Shown: positions 6,866 through 15,527 of the stretch, in pieces
Layout: each line of letters begins with the position of its first letter
Position numbering within the stretch: position 1 is the stretch's first letter
Source: Pseudomonas helmanticensis
GTDB taxonomy: Bacteria; Pseudomonadota; Gammaproteobacteria; Pseudomonadales; Pseudomonadaceae
NCBI RefSeq assembly: GCF_900182985.1
Contig: NZ_FXUY01000001.1
Span: 2,790,001-2,854,000 of the forward strand
Direction of reading: 5' to 3'
Length of the DNA: 64,000 bases
Made by a program: the position numbers and the translations under genes
Notes under the pieces: model-generated
What the model was told of the DNA's origin: nothing
Seen by the model: the letters and a program-made list of their open reading frames with translations, nothing else
Database searches by the model: none

Positions 6866-9157
6866 ATGAAGAAGCTGTGTTTGCTGGGTCTGTTCGTCAG
6901 CCTGGCCAGTCATCAAGTATTGGCCGCCACGACCCCGGCACCCCTGGAAAACAAGGACGCGTTCATCAGCAACCTGATGAATCAAATGACCCTCGACGAG
7001 AAGATCGGCCAGTTGCGCCTGATCAGCATCGGCCCGGAAATGCCTCGCGAGTTGATCCGCAAAGAAATCGCCGCTGGCAACATCGGCGGCACGTTCAACT
7101 CGATCACCCGCCCGGAAAACCGTCCGATGCAGGACGCGGCGATGCGCAGTCGCCTGAAGATCCCGATGTTTTTTGCCTACGATGTGATCCACGGTCACCG
7201 GACGATTTTTCCGATTCCGCTGGCTCTCGCGTCGAGCTGGGACATGGACGCCATCGGCCAGTCCGGCCGTGTCGCCGCTAAAGAAGCCGCTGCCGACAGC
7301 CTCGACATCACCTTCGCGCCGATGGTCGATATCTCCCGCGACCCGCGCTGGGGCCGCAGCTCCGAAGGTTTCGGTGAAGACACCTACCTGACCTCGCGCA
7401 TTGCCGGCGTCATGGTTCGCGCCTATCAGGGCGCCACCCCGAGCGCTGCCGACAGCATCATGGCCAGCGTCAAGCACTTCGCCCTCTATGGCGCGGTTGA
7501 AGGTGGTCGCGACTACAACACCGTCGACATGAGCCCGGTGAAGATGTACCAGGATTACCTGCCACCGTACCGCGCCGCGATCGATGCCGGCGCTGGTGGT
7601 GTGATGGTCGCGTTGAACTCGATCAACGGTATTCCGGCCACCGCCAATACCTGGCTGATGAACGACCTGCTGCGTCGCGACTGGGGCTTCAAAGGCCTGG
7701 CGGTCAGCGACCACGGCGCGATCTTCGAACTGATCAAGCACGGCGTCGCTCGCGACGGTCGTGAAGCGGCGAAGCTGGCGATCAAGGCCGGCATCGACAT
7801 GAGCATGAACGACACCCTGTACGGCAAAGAGCTGCCGGGGCTTCTCAAGTCCGGCGAGATCGAACAGAAAGACATCGACAACGCCGTGCGTGAAGTCCTC
7901 GCCGCCAAGTACGACATGGGTCTGTTCAAGGATCCGTACCTGCGCATCGGCAAGGCTGAGGATGATCCGGTCGATACCTACGCCGACAGCCGTCTGCACC
8001 GCGCTGAGGCCCGCGAAGTCGCGCGCCGCAGCCTGGTGCTGCTGAAGAACCAGAACGAAACCCTGCCGCTGAAGAAGGACGCAAAAGTCGCGCTGGTCGG
8101 CCCGTTGGCCAAGGCACCGATCGACATGATGGGCAGCTGGGCGGCGGCGGGTAAACCGGCGCAATCGGTGACCCTGTTCGACGGCATGAGCTCAGTGATC
8201 GGCAACAAGTCGAACCTGATCTACGCCCGTGGCGCCAACATCACCAGCGACAAGAAGGTCCTCGACTACCTGAACTTCCTCAACTTCGATGCCCCGGAAG
8301 TGGTCGACGACCCGCGCCCGGCCAACGTACTGATCGACGAAGCGGTAAAAGCGGCGAAGGACGCTGACGTGATCGTGGCAGCCGTCGGCGAGTCCCGTGG
8401 CATGTCCCACGAATCTTCCAGCCGTACCGATTTGAACATCCCGGAAAACCAGCGTGAGCTGATCCGCGCGCTGAAAGCCACCGGCAAACCGTTGGTGCTG
8501 GTGTTGATGAACGGCCGTCCGCTGACCATTCTCGAAGAGAACCAGTCGGCTGACGCGATTCTGGAAACCTGGTTCAGCGGCACCGAAGGCGGCAACGCCA
8601 TCGCCGACGTGCTGTTCGGCGACTACAACCCGTCGGGCAAACTGCCGGTGACCTTCCCGCGCTCCGTGGGCCAGATCCCGACTTACTACAACCACCTGAG
8701 CATTGGCCGGCCGTTCACGCCGGGCAAACCGGGCAACTACACCTCGCAGTATTTCGATGACACTACCGGGCCGCTGTTCCCGTTCGGTTATGGTTTGAGC
8801 TACACCAACTTCGCCCTGAGCGACATGGCGTTGTCGTCGACCACCCTGAACGCCACCGGCAAGCTCGACGCCAGTGTCATGGTGAAGAATACCGGCAAGC
8901 GTGACGGCGAAACCGTGGTGCAGTTGTACATTCAGGACGTCACCGGCTCGATGATCCGTCCGGTGAAAGAGCTGAAGAACTTCCAGAAAATCATGCTCAA
9001 GGCCGGCGAACAGAAAGTCGTGCACTTCACCATCACCGAGGATGACCTGAAGTTCTACAACGCCCAGCTCAAGTACGCAGCCGAGCCTGGCAAGTTCAAC
9101 GTGCAGATCGGCCTGGACTCGCAGGACGTGACGCAGCAGAGCTTCGAGTTGCTGTAA
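6866..9157 (+). CDS. bglX: periplasmic beta-glucosidase, GH3 family
   Basis: A 763-aa glycoside hydrolase. The start at 6866 gives a signal peptide MKKLCLLGLFVSLASHQVLA; an in-frame Met ten codons upstream would spoil it. The N-terminal GH3 barrel contains NQMTLDEKIGQLRLISIGPE, DPRWGRSSEGFGEDTYLT and SVKHFALYGAVEGGRDYN. The nucleophile is expected at Asp282 in LAVSDHGAI. The second GH3 domain (ALVGPLAKAPIDMMG, ETWFSGTEGGNAIADVLFGD) and a C-terminal FnIII-like domain follow, as in E. coli BglX of similar length. It hydrolyses terminal beta-D-glucose from oligosaccharides in the periplasm. Probably monocistronic. Confidence 0.95.
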   Translation: MKKLCLLGLFVSLASHQVLAATTPAPLENKDAFISNLMNQMTLDEKIGQLRLISIGPEMPRELIRKEIAAGNIGGTFNSITRPENRPMQDAAMRSRLKIPMFFAYDVIHGHRTIFPIPLALASSWDMDAIGQSGRVAAKEAAADSLDITFAPMVDISRDPRWGRSSEGFGEDTYLTSRIAGVMVRAYQGATPSAADSIMASVKHFALYGAVEGGRDYNTVDMSPVKMYQDYLPPYRAAIDAGAGGVMVALNSINGIPATANTWLMNDLLRRDWGFKGLAVSDHGAIFELIKHGVARDGREAAKLAIKAGIDMSMNDTLYGKELPGLLKSGEIEQKDIDNAVREVLAAKYDMGLFKDPYLRIGKAEDDPVDTYADSRLHRAEAREVARRSLVLLKNQNETLPLKKDAKVALVGPLAKAPIDMMGSWAAAGKPAQSVTLFDGMSSVIGNKSNLIYARGANITSDKKVLDYLNFLNFDAPEVVDDPRPANVLIDEAVKAAKDADVIVAAVGESRGMSHESSSRTDLNIPENQRELIRALKATGKPLVLVLMNGRPLTILEENQSADAILETWFSGTEGGNAIADVLFGDYNPSGKLPVTFPRSVGQIPTYYNHLSIGRPFTPGKPGNYTSQYFDDTTGPLFPFGYGLSYTNFALSDMALSSTTLNATGKLDASVMVKNTGKRDGETVVQLYIQDVTGSMIRPVKELKNFQKIMLKAGEQKVVHFTITEDDLKFYNAQLKYAAEPGKFNVQIGLDSQDVTQQSFELL

Positions 9158-9174
9158 CCGATTTTTGCCCCGAT

Positions 9175-9259
9175 GATCGTTCCCACGCTCCGCGTGGGAA
9201 CGCCTCAAGGGACGCGGAGCGTCACGGGCTGCATTCCCACGCAGAGCGTGGGAACGATC
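9175..9259. repeat. REP-like element, family C (GATCGTTCCCACGCTC type)
   Basis: Begins GATCGTTCCCACGCTCCGCG and ends with the inverse CGTGGGAACGATC, with internal GGACGC/GCGTC arms. It lies directly after bglX and is followed within 14 bp by a single family A unit. Confidence 0.88.
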
Positions 9260-9272
9260 AATGGTGTACACC

Positions 9273-9309
9273 CTGTAGGAGCTGCCGCAGGCTGCGATTT
9301 TTTGATCTT
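9273..9309. repeat. single family A REP unit
   Basis: A single, unpaired copy of the TGTAGGAGCTGCCGCAGG...GATTTTTTGATC unit, one base changed in the T-rich part. It is located next to a family C element at the convergent end of bglX and the phospholipase-D gene. Confidence 0.8.
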
Positions 9310-9312
9310 GCT

Positions 9313-10470
9313 CTACCCGCGTCTATCCAGAATGTTGACCACCACCCGATCCACCCATCCCCAGATCCGCTGCTTGACCCGCCGCCACAACGGCCGGCGC
9401 TGCCACTCTTCCAGACTCACCAACTGACTCAACCCGAAGTCCTTCACAAAACTCGCCTCGACCGCGGCCGTCAACGACGCATCCAGCGCTTCCAGATTCG
9501 CCTCCAGATTGAAGCGCAGATTCCAGTGATCGAAATTGCACGAGCCGATGCTCACCCAATCGTCCACCAGGACCATTTTCAGGTGCAGGAAACACGGCTG
9601 ATATTCGAAGATCTGCACCCCGGCCTTGAGCAGTCGCGGATAGTAGCGATGCCCGGCGTAGCGCACTGACGGGTGATCGGTGCGCGGCCCGGTCAGCAAC
9701 AAGCGCACGTCAACACCGCGCGCGGCAGCCTTGCGCAAGGAGCGGCGGATTTTCCAGGTTGGCAGGAAATACGGCGTGGCCATCCAGATGCGTTTTTGCC
9801 CGCTGTTCAAGGCGCGGAACAGCGACTGTAGAATGTCACGATGCTGGCGCGCGTCGGCATAAGCCACTCGACCCATGCCCTCGCCTTTATCCGGCACGCG
9901 CGGCAATCGCGGCAGACCGAAATGCGCGGCCGGGCGCCAGGCGCGGCGATAGCGGTTGGCGATCCACTGGCGATCAAACAGTAATTGCCAGTCGATCACC
10001 AACGGGCCGCTGATCTCGACCATCACTTCATGCCACTCGCTGGTGTCATGCCCCGGCGTCCAGAACTCGTCGGTGACGCCCGTGCCGCCGACCACCGCCA
10101 GACGCTGATCGACCAGCAGCAATTTACGGTGATCGCGATAGAAATTACCGACCCAACGCCGCCAGTTCAGCCGATTGTAGAAACGCAGTTCGACCCCGGC
10201 ATGGGTCAGGCGCTGACGCAGATTGAAGGTGAAGGCGAGGCTGCCGTAATCATCGAACAGGCAACGCACGCGCACGCCACGTTCGGCCGCCAGCACCAGT
10301 GCTTGCACGATGGTTTCGGCACAGGCACCAGCCTCGACCAGATACAGCTCAAGTTCGATCTGTTCCTGCGCGCCAGCGATCTGCTCAAGCATGCGCGGAA
10401 AGAACTGCGGGCCGTCGATCAACAACTCGAACCGGTTGCCGTCACGCCATGGGAATACCGCGCCGCGCAT
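9313..10470 (-). CDS. phospholipase D-like / cardiolipin synthase (ClsB type)
   Basis: A 385-aa enzyme with two PLD active-site motifs. The first is HRKLLLVD (His114, Lys116, Asp121) and the second is HLKMVLVDD (His296, Lys298, Asp303), each followed by the usual G-G or G-S-x-N-F turn (AVVGGTG and SIGSCNFD). There are no N-terminal membrane helices, as in ClsB rather than ClsA. It is expected to make cardiolipin from phosphatidylglycerol or phosphatidylethanolamine-type donors at the inner membrane. The start lies 2 bp from the yceI stop (TGACATG), so translational coupling with yceI is likely. Confidence 0.9.
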   Translation of the reverse strand: MRGAVFPWRDGNRFELLIDGPQFFPRMLEQIAGAQEQIELELYLVEAGACAETIVQALVLAAERGVRVRCLFDDYGSLAFTFNLRQRLTHAGVELRFYNRLNWRRWVGNFYRDHRKLLLVDQRLAVVGGTGVTDEFWTPGHDTSEWHEVMVEISGPLVIDWQLLFDRQWIANRYRRAWRPAAHFGLPRLPRVPDKGEGMGRVAYADARQHRDILQSLFRALNSGQKRIWMATPYFLPTWKIRRSLRKAAARGVDVRLLLTGPRTDHPSVRYAGHRYYPRLLKAGVQIFEYQPCFLHLKMVLVDDWVSIGSCNFDHWNLRFNLEANLEALDASLTAAVEASFVKDFGLSQLVSLEEWQRRPLWRRVKQRIWGWVDRVVVNILDRRG

Positions 10471-10471
10471 G

Positions 10472-11062
10472 TCAGCGCGCCGTGAAGATCAGCACCGCAC
10501 CCACCGGCACCGATAGACTGATGGCCGACAGACCGGCGAGTTTACGCAGGCTTTCCAGCCCTGGCGCCAGATCAAAATCCTCGGCGTTGATCACCAGCGG
10601 CTCGAGGGTAACCACTTGAAAGCGTCGATCATCGAGCCGCGTCGCCAGCAGCTCGGCAGGGTATTCGTGTTGCTTGCCGTGCAGGTTGACGGTCAGCGGC
10701 AGGCGCAACTCCAGCTGCGCGCCGGGCGCCAGATCGTTGATCGGACGCAGGTCGATCTGGGTGGTGATGGTCGCTTCGGGAAATTGCTCGATCTGGAACA
10801 GCTCCTTGCGCATGCGCTCGTCGCGCAGCGGGATACCGCTGTTGACCGAATCCAGCTCGACTTCGACTTCGGCGCGACCGTTGGGGTCGACCTTACCGTG
10901 CAGCACCAGAAAGCGCTGCACTTCGGAAATGTTGGCGTTTTTTGTGCTGACGAACGACAGCCGCGACGACTCGCCGTCCAGATACCAATTGGCCTGCGCC
11001 GGCAACGCGACAGCGGCCAGCAGCAGGCTGGACAGGGATGCAATGAGGGAGCGGTTGAACAT
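10472..11062 (-). CDS. YceI family periplasmic protein
   Basis: A 196-aa protein started at MFNRSLIASLSSLLLAAVAL, giving a signal peptide cleaved after AQA. The mature part is a YceI lipocalin-like barrel: WYLDGESSRLSFVSTKNANI, GKVDPNGRAEVEVELDSVNS, MRKELFQIEQFPEATITT and a terminal VPVGAVLIF. YceI proteins bind polyisoprenoid lipids in the periplasm. Coupling to the cardiolipin synthase gene (2 bp spacing) suggests an envelope-lipid role, an inference from context. An in-frame Met at 11092 would place ten polar residues before the signal and is not preferred. Confidence 0.9.
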   Translation of the reverse strand: MFNRSLIASLSSLLLAAVALPAQANWYLDGESSRLSFVSTKNANISEVQRFLVLHGKVDPNGRAEVEVELDSVNSGIPLRDERMRKELFQIEQFPEATITTQIDLRPINDLAPGAQLELRLPLTVNLHGKQHEYPAELLATRLDDRRFQVVTLEPLVINAEDFDLAPGLESLRKLAGLSAISLSVPVGAVLIFTAR

Positions 11063-11129
11063 TGAGGACTCGTGGGGCCGATAAACCTGCACGAACCTTA
11101 ACTGGCCATGGGGTTATTGCAAACATCAG

Positions 11130-11208
11130 GATCAAAAGATCGCAGCCTGCGGCAGTTCCTACAGGGTGGACATGATCCTGTAGGAGCTGCCGAAGGCTGC
11201 GATCTTTT
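11130..11208. repeat. REP-like inverted pair, family A
   Basis: GATCAAAAGATCGCAGCCTG...TTCCTACAGG and its inverse around a ~16-bp spacer. The right edge touches the stop codon of the small Cys protein at 11207. Confidence 0.88.
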
Positions 11209-11503
11209 AAGGCTGTAAACGACAGCCTTGCCGTTCGCTCAACCATTGGGCACTGTTGCTGCGGCCCATGCCGCTGACCGTGATGGTTTTGTTGGCGCTG
11301 TCATCGGTGAATGCGCTGGTCGGCAGCCATTGTTTTACGTAGCCACGGCAATACTCGGCATCGTTGTTCATCACATAACGGCACGAGCAATATTCCTTGG
11401 CGGTGTAAGCGCTGATGATGTCCGGGAAGGCCCACAGATTTTCGCGCTCATAGACGATCCAGCCGAGCAACAAAACCAGCAGCAACAGCAAAAACCGCTT
11501 CAT
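11207..11503 (-). CDS. small exported cysteine protein linked to serine hydrolase
   Basis: A 98-aa protein with a strongly hydrophobic N-terminus (MKRFLLLLLVLLLGWIVYER) that may be an uncleaved anchor or signal. Four cysteines follow (C39, C41, C52, C94) in KEYCSCRYV, AEYCRGYVKQW and ERQGCRLQP, suggesting two disulfides in the periplasm. It overlaps the upstream serine hydrolase gene by 4 bp (ATGA), so the pair is one translational unit. I do not recognise a catalytic motif. Homologues in pseudomonads are sometimes labelled amidase, which I cannot support from these residues. Confidence 0.8.
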   Translation of the reverse strand: MKRFLLLLLVLLLGWIVYERENLWAFPDIISAYTAKEYCSCRYVMNNDAEYCRGYVKQWLPTSAFTDDSANKTITVSGMGRSNSAQWLSERQGCRLQP

Positions 11504-12573
11504 GGCCGCACCGCCTGCATCACGCGCTTGAGTAGCTCGTTGTGCCGATAACTGCCGTCGCGATCATCGCCATAGCGCACGATCAGCAGTTTTTCGCTGG
11601 GAATCACATACATCGCCTGGCCCCAATGCCCGAGGGCGGCGAAGGTATCCGGTGGTGCATCGGGCCACGGTGACGTTGCGCCATCCGCCGGCCGATTGAG
11701 CCACCACTGCCCGCCGGGCACGGCTTCGTCCTGATGAGCCTTGTAACCGGCGAAGGGTTTCAGGTTGAACGCCACCCAGTCCTTGGGCAGCAGTTGCTGG
11801 TCATTCCAGCGCCCGTCGCGAGACATCAACAACCCGACCCGTGCCAGATCGCGGGCGGTGAGATAAGCGTAAGACGAGGCGACAAAAGTGCCCGTCGCAT
11901 CGGTTTCCCACACGGCGTGGTGGATGCCCAAAGGCTCGAACAATGCCGTCCACGGATAGTCGGGATAACGCTTTGGGCCAACGATATTTTTCAACGCTGC
12001 CGCGAGCAGATTGCTGTCGCCGCTGGAGTAGCGAAAAGCTTGCCCCGGTGCGGCATAGCTATCGTGATCAGCCGTGAACGCGGCCATGTCGCGGTGACCA
12101 CGGGTGTAGAGCATCGCCACCACCGAGGATTTCAGCGGCGCGTATTCGTAGTCTTCCTGCCAGTCGATGCCTGAAGCCCAGTGCAACAAGTCGGCGATTT
12201 TTATCTGCGGGTGTTTAGCCAATGGCGGGTAGAACTTTGCGGCGGGGTCTTCGAGTTTGAACAGCCCTTCGCCGTACGCCATACCGAGGACCGTAGCCAT
12301 CAGGCTTTTGCTGATCGACCAGGTCAGGTGCGGGGTGTGTTCGGTGGTCGGGCCGGCGTAGCGTTCATAGATAATCTGGCCGTCGCGGATGATCAGCAAC
12401 GCGTCGGTGCGGACGCCTTTGCGGGTGGTGTCATTACGGGGTGGGAAGGCGTAGTTTTCCAGCGCCTCGACGTTGCTGATGGGCGAGCCGCTCGGCCATT
12501 GCTCACCGGGCCATTGTTCGGCCTGAACGGTGAAGCTGATCAGCAGTAGAAACAGGGTCAGGCCTTTGAACAT
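11500..12573 (-). CDS. beta-lactamase-like serine hydrolase (class C / NylB type)
   Basis: A 357-aa exported protein with signal peptide MFKGLTLFLLLISFTVQAEQ. Serine beta-lactamase-fold motifs are present: S-x-x-K as SISK (Ser86 to Lys89), Tyr-x-Ser as YSS (182-184), and a C-terminal GHWGQ in the KTG position. The family covers class C beta-lactamases, carboxylesterases, D-aminopeptidases and 6-aminohexanoate-dimer hydrolase. The order of motifs and the LLHWASGIDWQE segment look closest to the esterase/NylB branch. Substrate unknown; no AmpR-type regulator is adjacent. It overlaps the small Cys protein gene. Confidence 0.87.
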   Translation of the reverse strand: MFKGLTLFLLLISFTVQAEQWPGEQWPSGSPISNVEALENYAFPPRNDTTRKGVRTDALLIIRDGQIIYERYAGPTTEHTPHLTWSISKSLMATVLGMAYGEGLFKLEDPAAKFYPPLAKHPQIKIADLLHWASGIDWQEDYEYAPLKSSVVAMLYTRGHRDMAAFTADHDSYAAPGQAFRYSSGDSNLLAAALKNIVGPKRYPDYPWTALFEPLGIHHAVWETDATGTFVASSYAYLTARDLARVGLLMSRDGRWNDQQLLPKDWVAFNLKPFAGYKAHQDEAVPGGQWWLNRPADGATSPWPDAPPDTFAALGHWGQAMYVIPSEKLLIVRYGDDRDGSYRHNELLKRVMQAVRP

Positions 12574-12646
12574 GGAGAGGGCTCTGGGGATGAACCTGCT
12601 GAGATTAGGCGGTGTTTATGACCGATGTGTGGTGATTGTCAGATTG

Positions 12647-12715
12647 CTATCGCGAGCAGGCTCACTCCTACAATTGAAATGCGTTCCCCTGTAGGAGTGA
12701 GCCTGCTCGCGAAGA
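12647..12715. repeat. REP-like inverted pair, family B
   Basis: TATCGCGAGCAGGCTCACTCC and inverse GTAGGAGTGAGCCTGCTCGC around a ~20-bp spacer. It lies between the serine hydrolase promoter side and the stop of the acyl-CoA-dehydrogenase-like gene. Confidence 0.88.
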
Positions 12716-12721
12716 CGCCAG

Positions 12722-13600
12722 TCAGGCCACCGCCAAAGCCTTGGCCAACCGCTTGGCCCGAGCCCCAGCCGCCAATTGCATCACCCCCTGATCCCGCGCC
12801 CACATCTGCGCCCACTCCGAACCACCCTCCGCCAACGCCTGATCAACCTCAGGCTTGAGCGAATCAAACTGCGCAAACAACCCAGCCAACAGCACATGCC
12901 CGGCCGCATTATTCGGCGGCTGCCGGCTCGCCTCCGCGCACCCGGCCAACAACGCTAGCAATCGAAGTTGCAGCGCCTGCGGCCAGTCACTGTCCTGCCC
13001 GACGCCATACAGCCACGCGGTCATCGCGCTCAGCACATAGACATCTTCGAGGGTGCGAAACGGCTTCACATAAGCGTCCCAACCATCGCCCGCGAGCAAC
13101 TCGCACAGGGCGCCATCCAGCAGCAAGCGGCCATGACTGATGTCCGGCATCAACGGCAACGCCGGCAGTTTTTCCACGGTCACACCGGGTTCACCTGGGT
13201 ACACCACGGCCAGACTCAGGCGCGGATTTTCGCCGGGCTCCTCACTGCGCGCAGCAATCAGCAACCAATCCGCCGCATCACCGGCCGTGACGAAATCCTT
13301 GCGCCCGCTCAGGCGTAAATCGGTGAGCCGCGTGTGCATGTCCGCCGGTCGCAGACTGCGCTGTTCGGTCGCACACAACGCGCCAAGGCTGAGCGGAGCA
13401 CTCGGCCACAACATGCGCAATGCCGCCTGATAACCGACCAGAAACGCCAGCCCCGGCGTCGCCATCCGCCGTCCGCCCGCGATCGCCAATTCGAACGGTG
13501 TGACGTTGCCCAACTGCTGCAACAACGTCGCAAAACCCTCGGCAAGGTCAGCAACGGCGGGCAATCGTTCATGGCTTTGCAGCAGATCTGGCCAGGGCAT
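12722..13600 (-). CDS. acyl-CoA dehydrogenase-like protein, short form
   Basis: A 292-aa protein started at 13600, where AAGGAG lies 6 bp upstream of the ATG (MPWPDLLQSHERLP). The middle part resembles the beta domain of acyl-CoA dehydrogenases (LTDLRLSGRKDFVTAGDAAD then WLLIAAR). A helical C-terminus ends GVMQLAAGARAKRLAKALAV, recalling the last helices of the family. It is about 90 residues shorter than a typical ~380-aa enzyme and I do not see the usual catalytic glutamate context or FAD-contact loops, so it may be a degenerate or non-catalytic paralogue. It is divergent from olsB. Confidence 0.7.
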   Translation of the reverse strand: MPWPDLLQSHERLPAVADLAEGFATLLQQLGNVTPFELAIAGGRRMATPGLAFLVGYQAALRMLWPSAPLSLGALCATEQRSLRPADMHTRLTDLRLSGRKDFVTAGDAADWLLIAARSEEPGENPRLSLAVVYPGEPGVTVEKLPALPLMPDISHGRLLLDGALCELLAGDGWDAYVKPFRTLEDVYVLSAMTAWLYGVGQDSDWPQALQLRLLALLAGCAEASRQPPNNAAGHVLLAGLFAQFDSLKPEVDQALAEGGSEWAQMWARDQGVMQLAAGARAKRLAKALAVA

Positions 13601-13753
13601 AAGAGGCTCCTTGTGGGCTGTCATATAAGCATCACCGAACGTTCATGGCGATGACACCGGGGCTACATAGCCTGACTTTGCACAACACGGCTGCATAAAG
13701 AAAGTCGATCGGCTGCAACCCACGACGGGTTCAAGGCCCGTACGGAGATTCAC

Positions 13754-14509
13754 ATGACTCAGATCGCCCGCATCAGCGACACCGGCAATGAACGCCGTCT
13801 GCAAGCCGAACGCCTGATCGGCGCCGAGGCTCTGCAGCAAGCCCAGGCCTTGCGCTTCAACGTCTTCAGCGGCGAGTTCAACGCCAAGCTGAAAGGCGCG
13901 GAACTGGGTCTGGACATGGATGATTATGATGTTCACTGCAGCCACATCGGTGTACGTGATCTGAATACCGGTCGCTTGGTGGCGACCACCCGTTTGCTCG
14001 ATCACACCGCCGCCAGCAGCCTTGGCAGGTTCTACAGCGAAGAAGAATTCAGCCTGCACGGTCTGGCGCATCTGCAAGGTCCGATCCTCGAAATTGGCCG
14101 TACCTGCGTCGACCCGGCATACCGCAACGGCGGCACCATCGCGGTGTTGTGGGGCGAGTTGGCCGAAGTATTGAATCAGGGTGGCTACAGCTATCTGATG
14201 GGTTGCGCAAGCATCCCGATGCAGGACGGCGGCATTCAGGCGCACGCGATCATGCAGCGTCTGCGCGAGCGTTATCTGTGCACCGAGCACTTGCGCGCCG
14301 AGCCGAAAAATCCGCTGCCGACGCTGGATATTCCCTCCAACGTGATCGCCGAAATGCCGCCGCTGCTCAAGGCTTATATGCGTCTGGGCGCGAAGATCTG
14401 TGGCGAGCCGTGCTGGGACGAAGACTTCCAGGTCGCCGACGTGTTCATCCTGCTCAAGCGCGACGAACTCTGCCCGCGCTACGCCAAACACTTCAAGGCG
14501 GCCGTGTGA
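13754..14509 (+). CDS. olsB: ornithine N-acyltransferase (GNAT)
   Basis: A 251-aa acyltransferase. The core [35 protein letters not shown] and [16 protein letters not shown] is characteristic of OlsB, which transfers a 3-hydroxyacyl chain from acyl-ACP to the alpha-amino group of ornithine, giving lyso-ornithine lipid. The stop overlaps the next start (TGATG), so it is coupled to olsA. Ornithine lipids replace phospholipids under phosphate limitation in many bacteria; I did not find a clear Pho box upstream. Confidence 0.92.
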   Translation: MTQIARISDTGNERRLQAERLIGAEALQQAQALRFNVFSGEFNAKLKGAELGLDMDDYDVHCSHIGVRDLNTGRLVATTRLLDHTAASSLGRFYSEEEFSLHGLAHLQGPILEIGRTCVDPAYRNGGTIAVLWGELAEVLNQGGYSYLMGCASIPMQDGGIQAHAIMQRLRERYLCTEHLRAEPKNPLPTLDIPSNVIAEMPPLLKAYMRLGAKICGEPCWDEDFQVADVFILLKRDELCPRYAKHFKAAV

Positions 14510-15303
14510 TGAGCCGGCTGCGGGTGTACGCGCGGATTGCGCGGGTGCTGCTGGTGGTCTCGCTCGGATTGACCATGGCCAGCGTCTTCGGCATGTTTGA
14601 ACGGATTGGCCTGGCGCATTCGATGGAGCGGCGCCAGCGCTGGTCACGCTTCTTCATGGCGCGCCTGAGCAACGCCCTGCCCTTTCGCATGACGGTGCAC
14701 GGTGAGTTGCCGCAGCAGCCGATGCTGTGGGTCAGCAATCATGTGTCGTGGACGGATATTCCGCTGCTCGGCATGCTCACGCCGTTGTCGTTTCTGTCCA
14801 AGGCCGAAGTGCGCACCTGGCCGGTGGCCGGTTGGCTTGCGGCCAAGGCTGGCAGCCTGTTCATTCGTCGCGGTTCGGGCGACAGTCAGTTGATCCGCAA
14901 GCAGATGACCCGTCACTTGCAAAGCGATCACGCATTACTGATGTTTCCCGAAGGCACGACTACCGATGGCCGCTCGCTGCGCACCTTTCATGGTCGCTTG
15001 CTGTCGGCGGCGATTGATTCCGAGGTGATGCTGCAACCGGTGGCGATCCGATATCTGCGCGATGGCGAACTCGATGCACTGGCGCCGTTCATTGGTGATG
15101 ATGATCTGCTGTCGCACCTGATGCGTCTGTTCAGCAATGATTGCGGCGATGTCGAAGTGCACCTGCTCAAGCCGATTGCCTGCCAGGGCCGTGAGCGTGC
15201 GGCGCTGGCGTTCGAGGCACAGCAGGCGGTGCAGAAGGTGTTGTTTGGTGAGGTGGCGAAACCTGCTGAACCGCGTCGCGCAGGCGAACTGATCGCCGCT
15301 TGA
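14509..15303 (+). CDS. olsA: lyso-ornithine lipid O-acyltransferase
   Basis: A 264-aa PlsC-type acyltransferase beginning [20 protein letters not shown]; the ATG shares a base with the olsB TGA. Motif I is NHVSWTD (the NHx4D box), motif II is LFIRRGSGD and motif III is MFPEGTTTDG. These define the 1-acylglycerol-3-phosphate acyltransferase fold. Its partner OlsB makes the lyso-lipid and this enzyme adds the second acyl chain at the inner membrane. An N-terminal hydrophobic helix anchors it. An REP doublet follows the stop. Confidence 0.93.
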   Translation: MSRLRVYARIARVLLVVSLGLTMASVFGMFERIGLAHSMERRQRWSRFFMARLSNALPFRMTVHGELPQQPMLWVSNHVSWTDIPLLGMLTPLSFLSKAEVRTWPVAGWLAAKAGSLFIRRGSGDSQLIRKQMTRHLQSDHALLMFPEGTTTDGRSLRTFHGRLLSAAIDSEVMLQPVAIRYLRDGELDALAPFIGDDDLLSHLMRLFSNDCGDVEVHLLKPIACQGRERAALAFEAQQAVQKVLFGEVAKPAEPRRAGELIAA

Positions 15304-15307
15304 AAAG

Positions 15308-15382
15308 CAAAAGATCGCAGCCTTCGGCAGCTCCTACATTGCCCCCTGTAGGAGCTGCCGAAGGCTGCGATCTTTTGATCTT
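15308..15382. repeat. REP-like inverted pair, family A
   Basis: Tight inverted pair of the GATCGCAGCCTTCGGCAGCT unit around a ~9-bp spacer, starting 5 bp after the olsA stop. Confidence 0.9.
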
Positions 15383-15434
15383 GCTTAATCCCGCAACCCA
15401 GCAAAATCCTGGAGAACTGCCTGAAACACAAAGT

Positions 15435-15527
15435 CCCTGTAGGAGTGAGCCTGCTCGCGATAGCGGTGCATCAGGCAACATCGATGTGACTGATCCACCG
15501 CTATCGCGAGCAGGCTCACTCCTACAT
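15435..15527. repeat. REP-like inverted pair, family B, abutting a stop codon
   Basis: TGTAGGAGTGAGCCTGCTCG and its inverse, spaced by ~45 bp with a further GCGGT/ACCGC extension. Its right end runs to the stop codon of the ACP phosphodiesterase gene (15527). Together with the element at 15308 it packs two REP doublets into one convergent gap. Confidence 0.9.
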
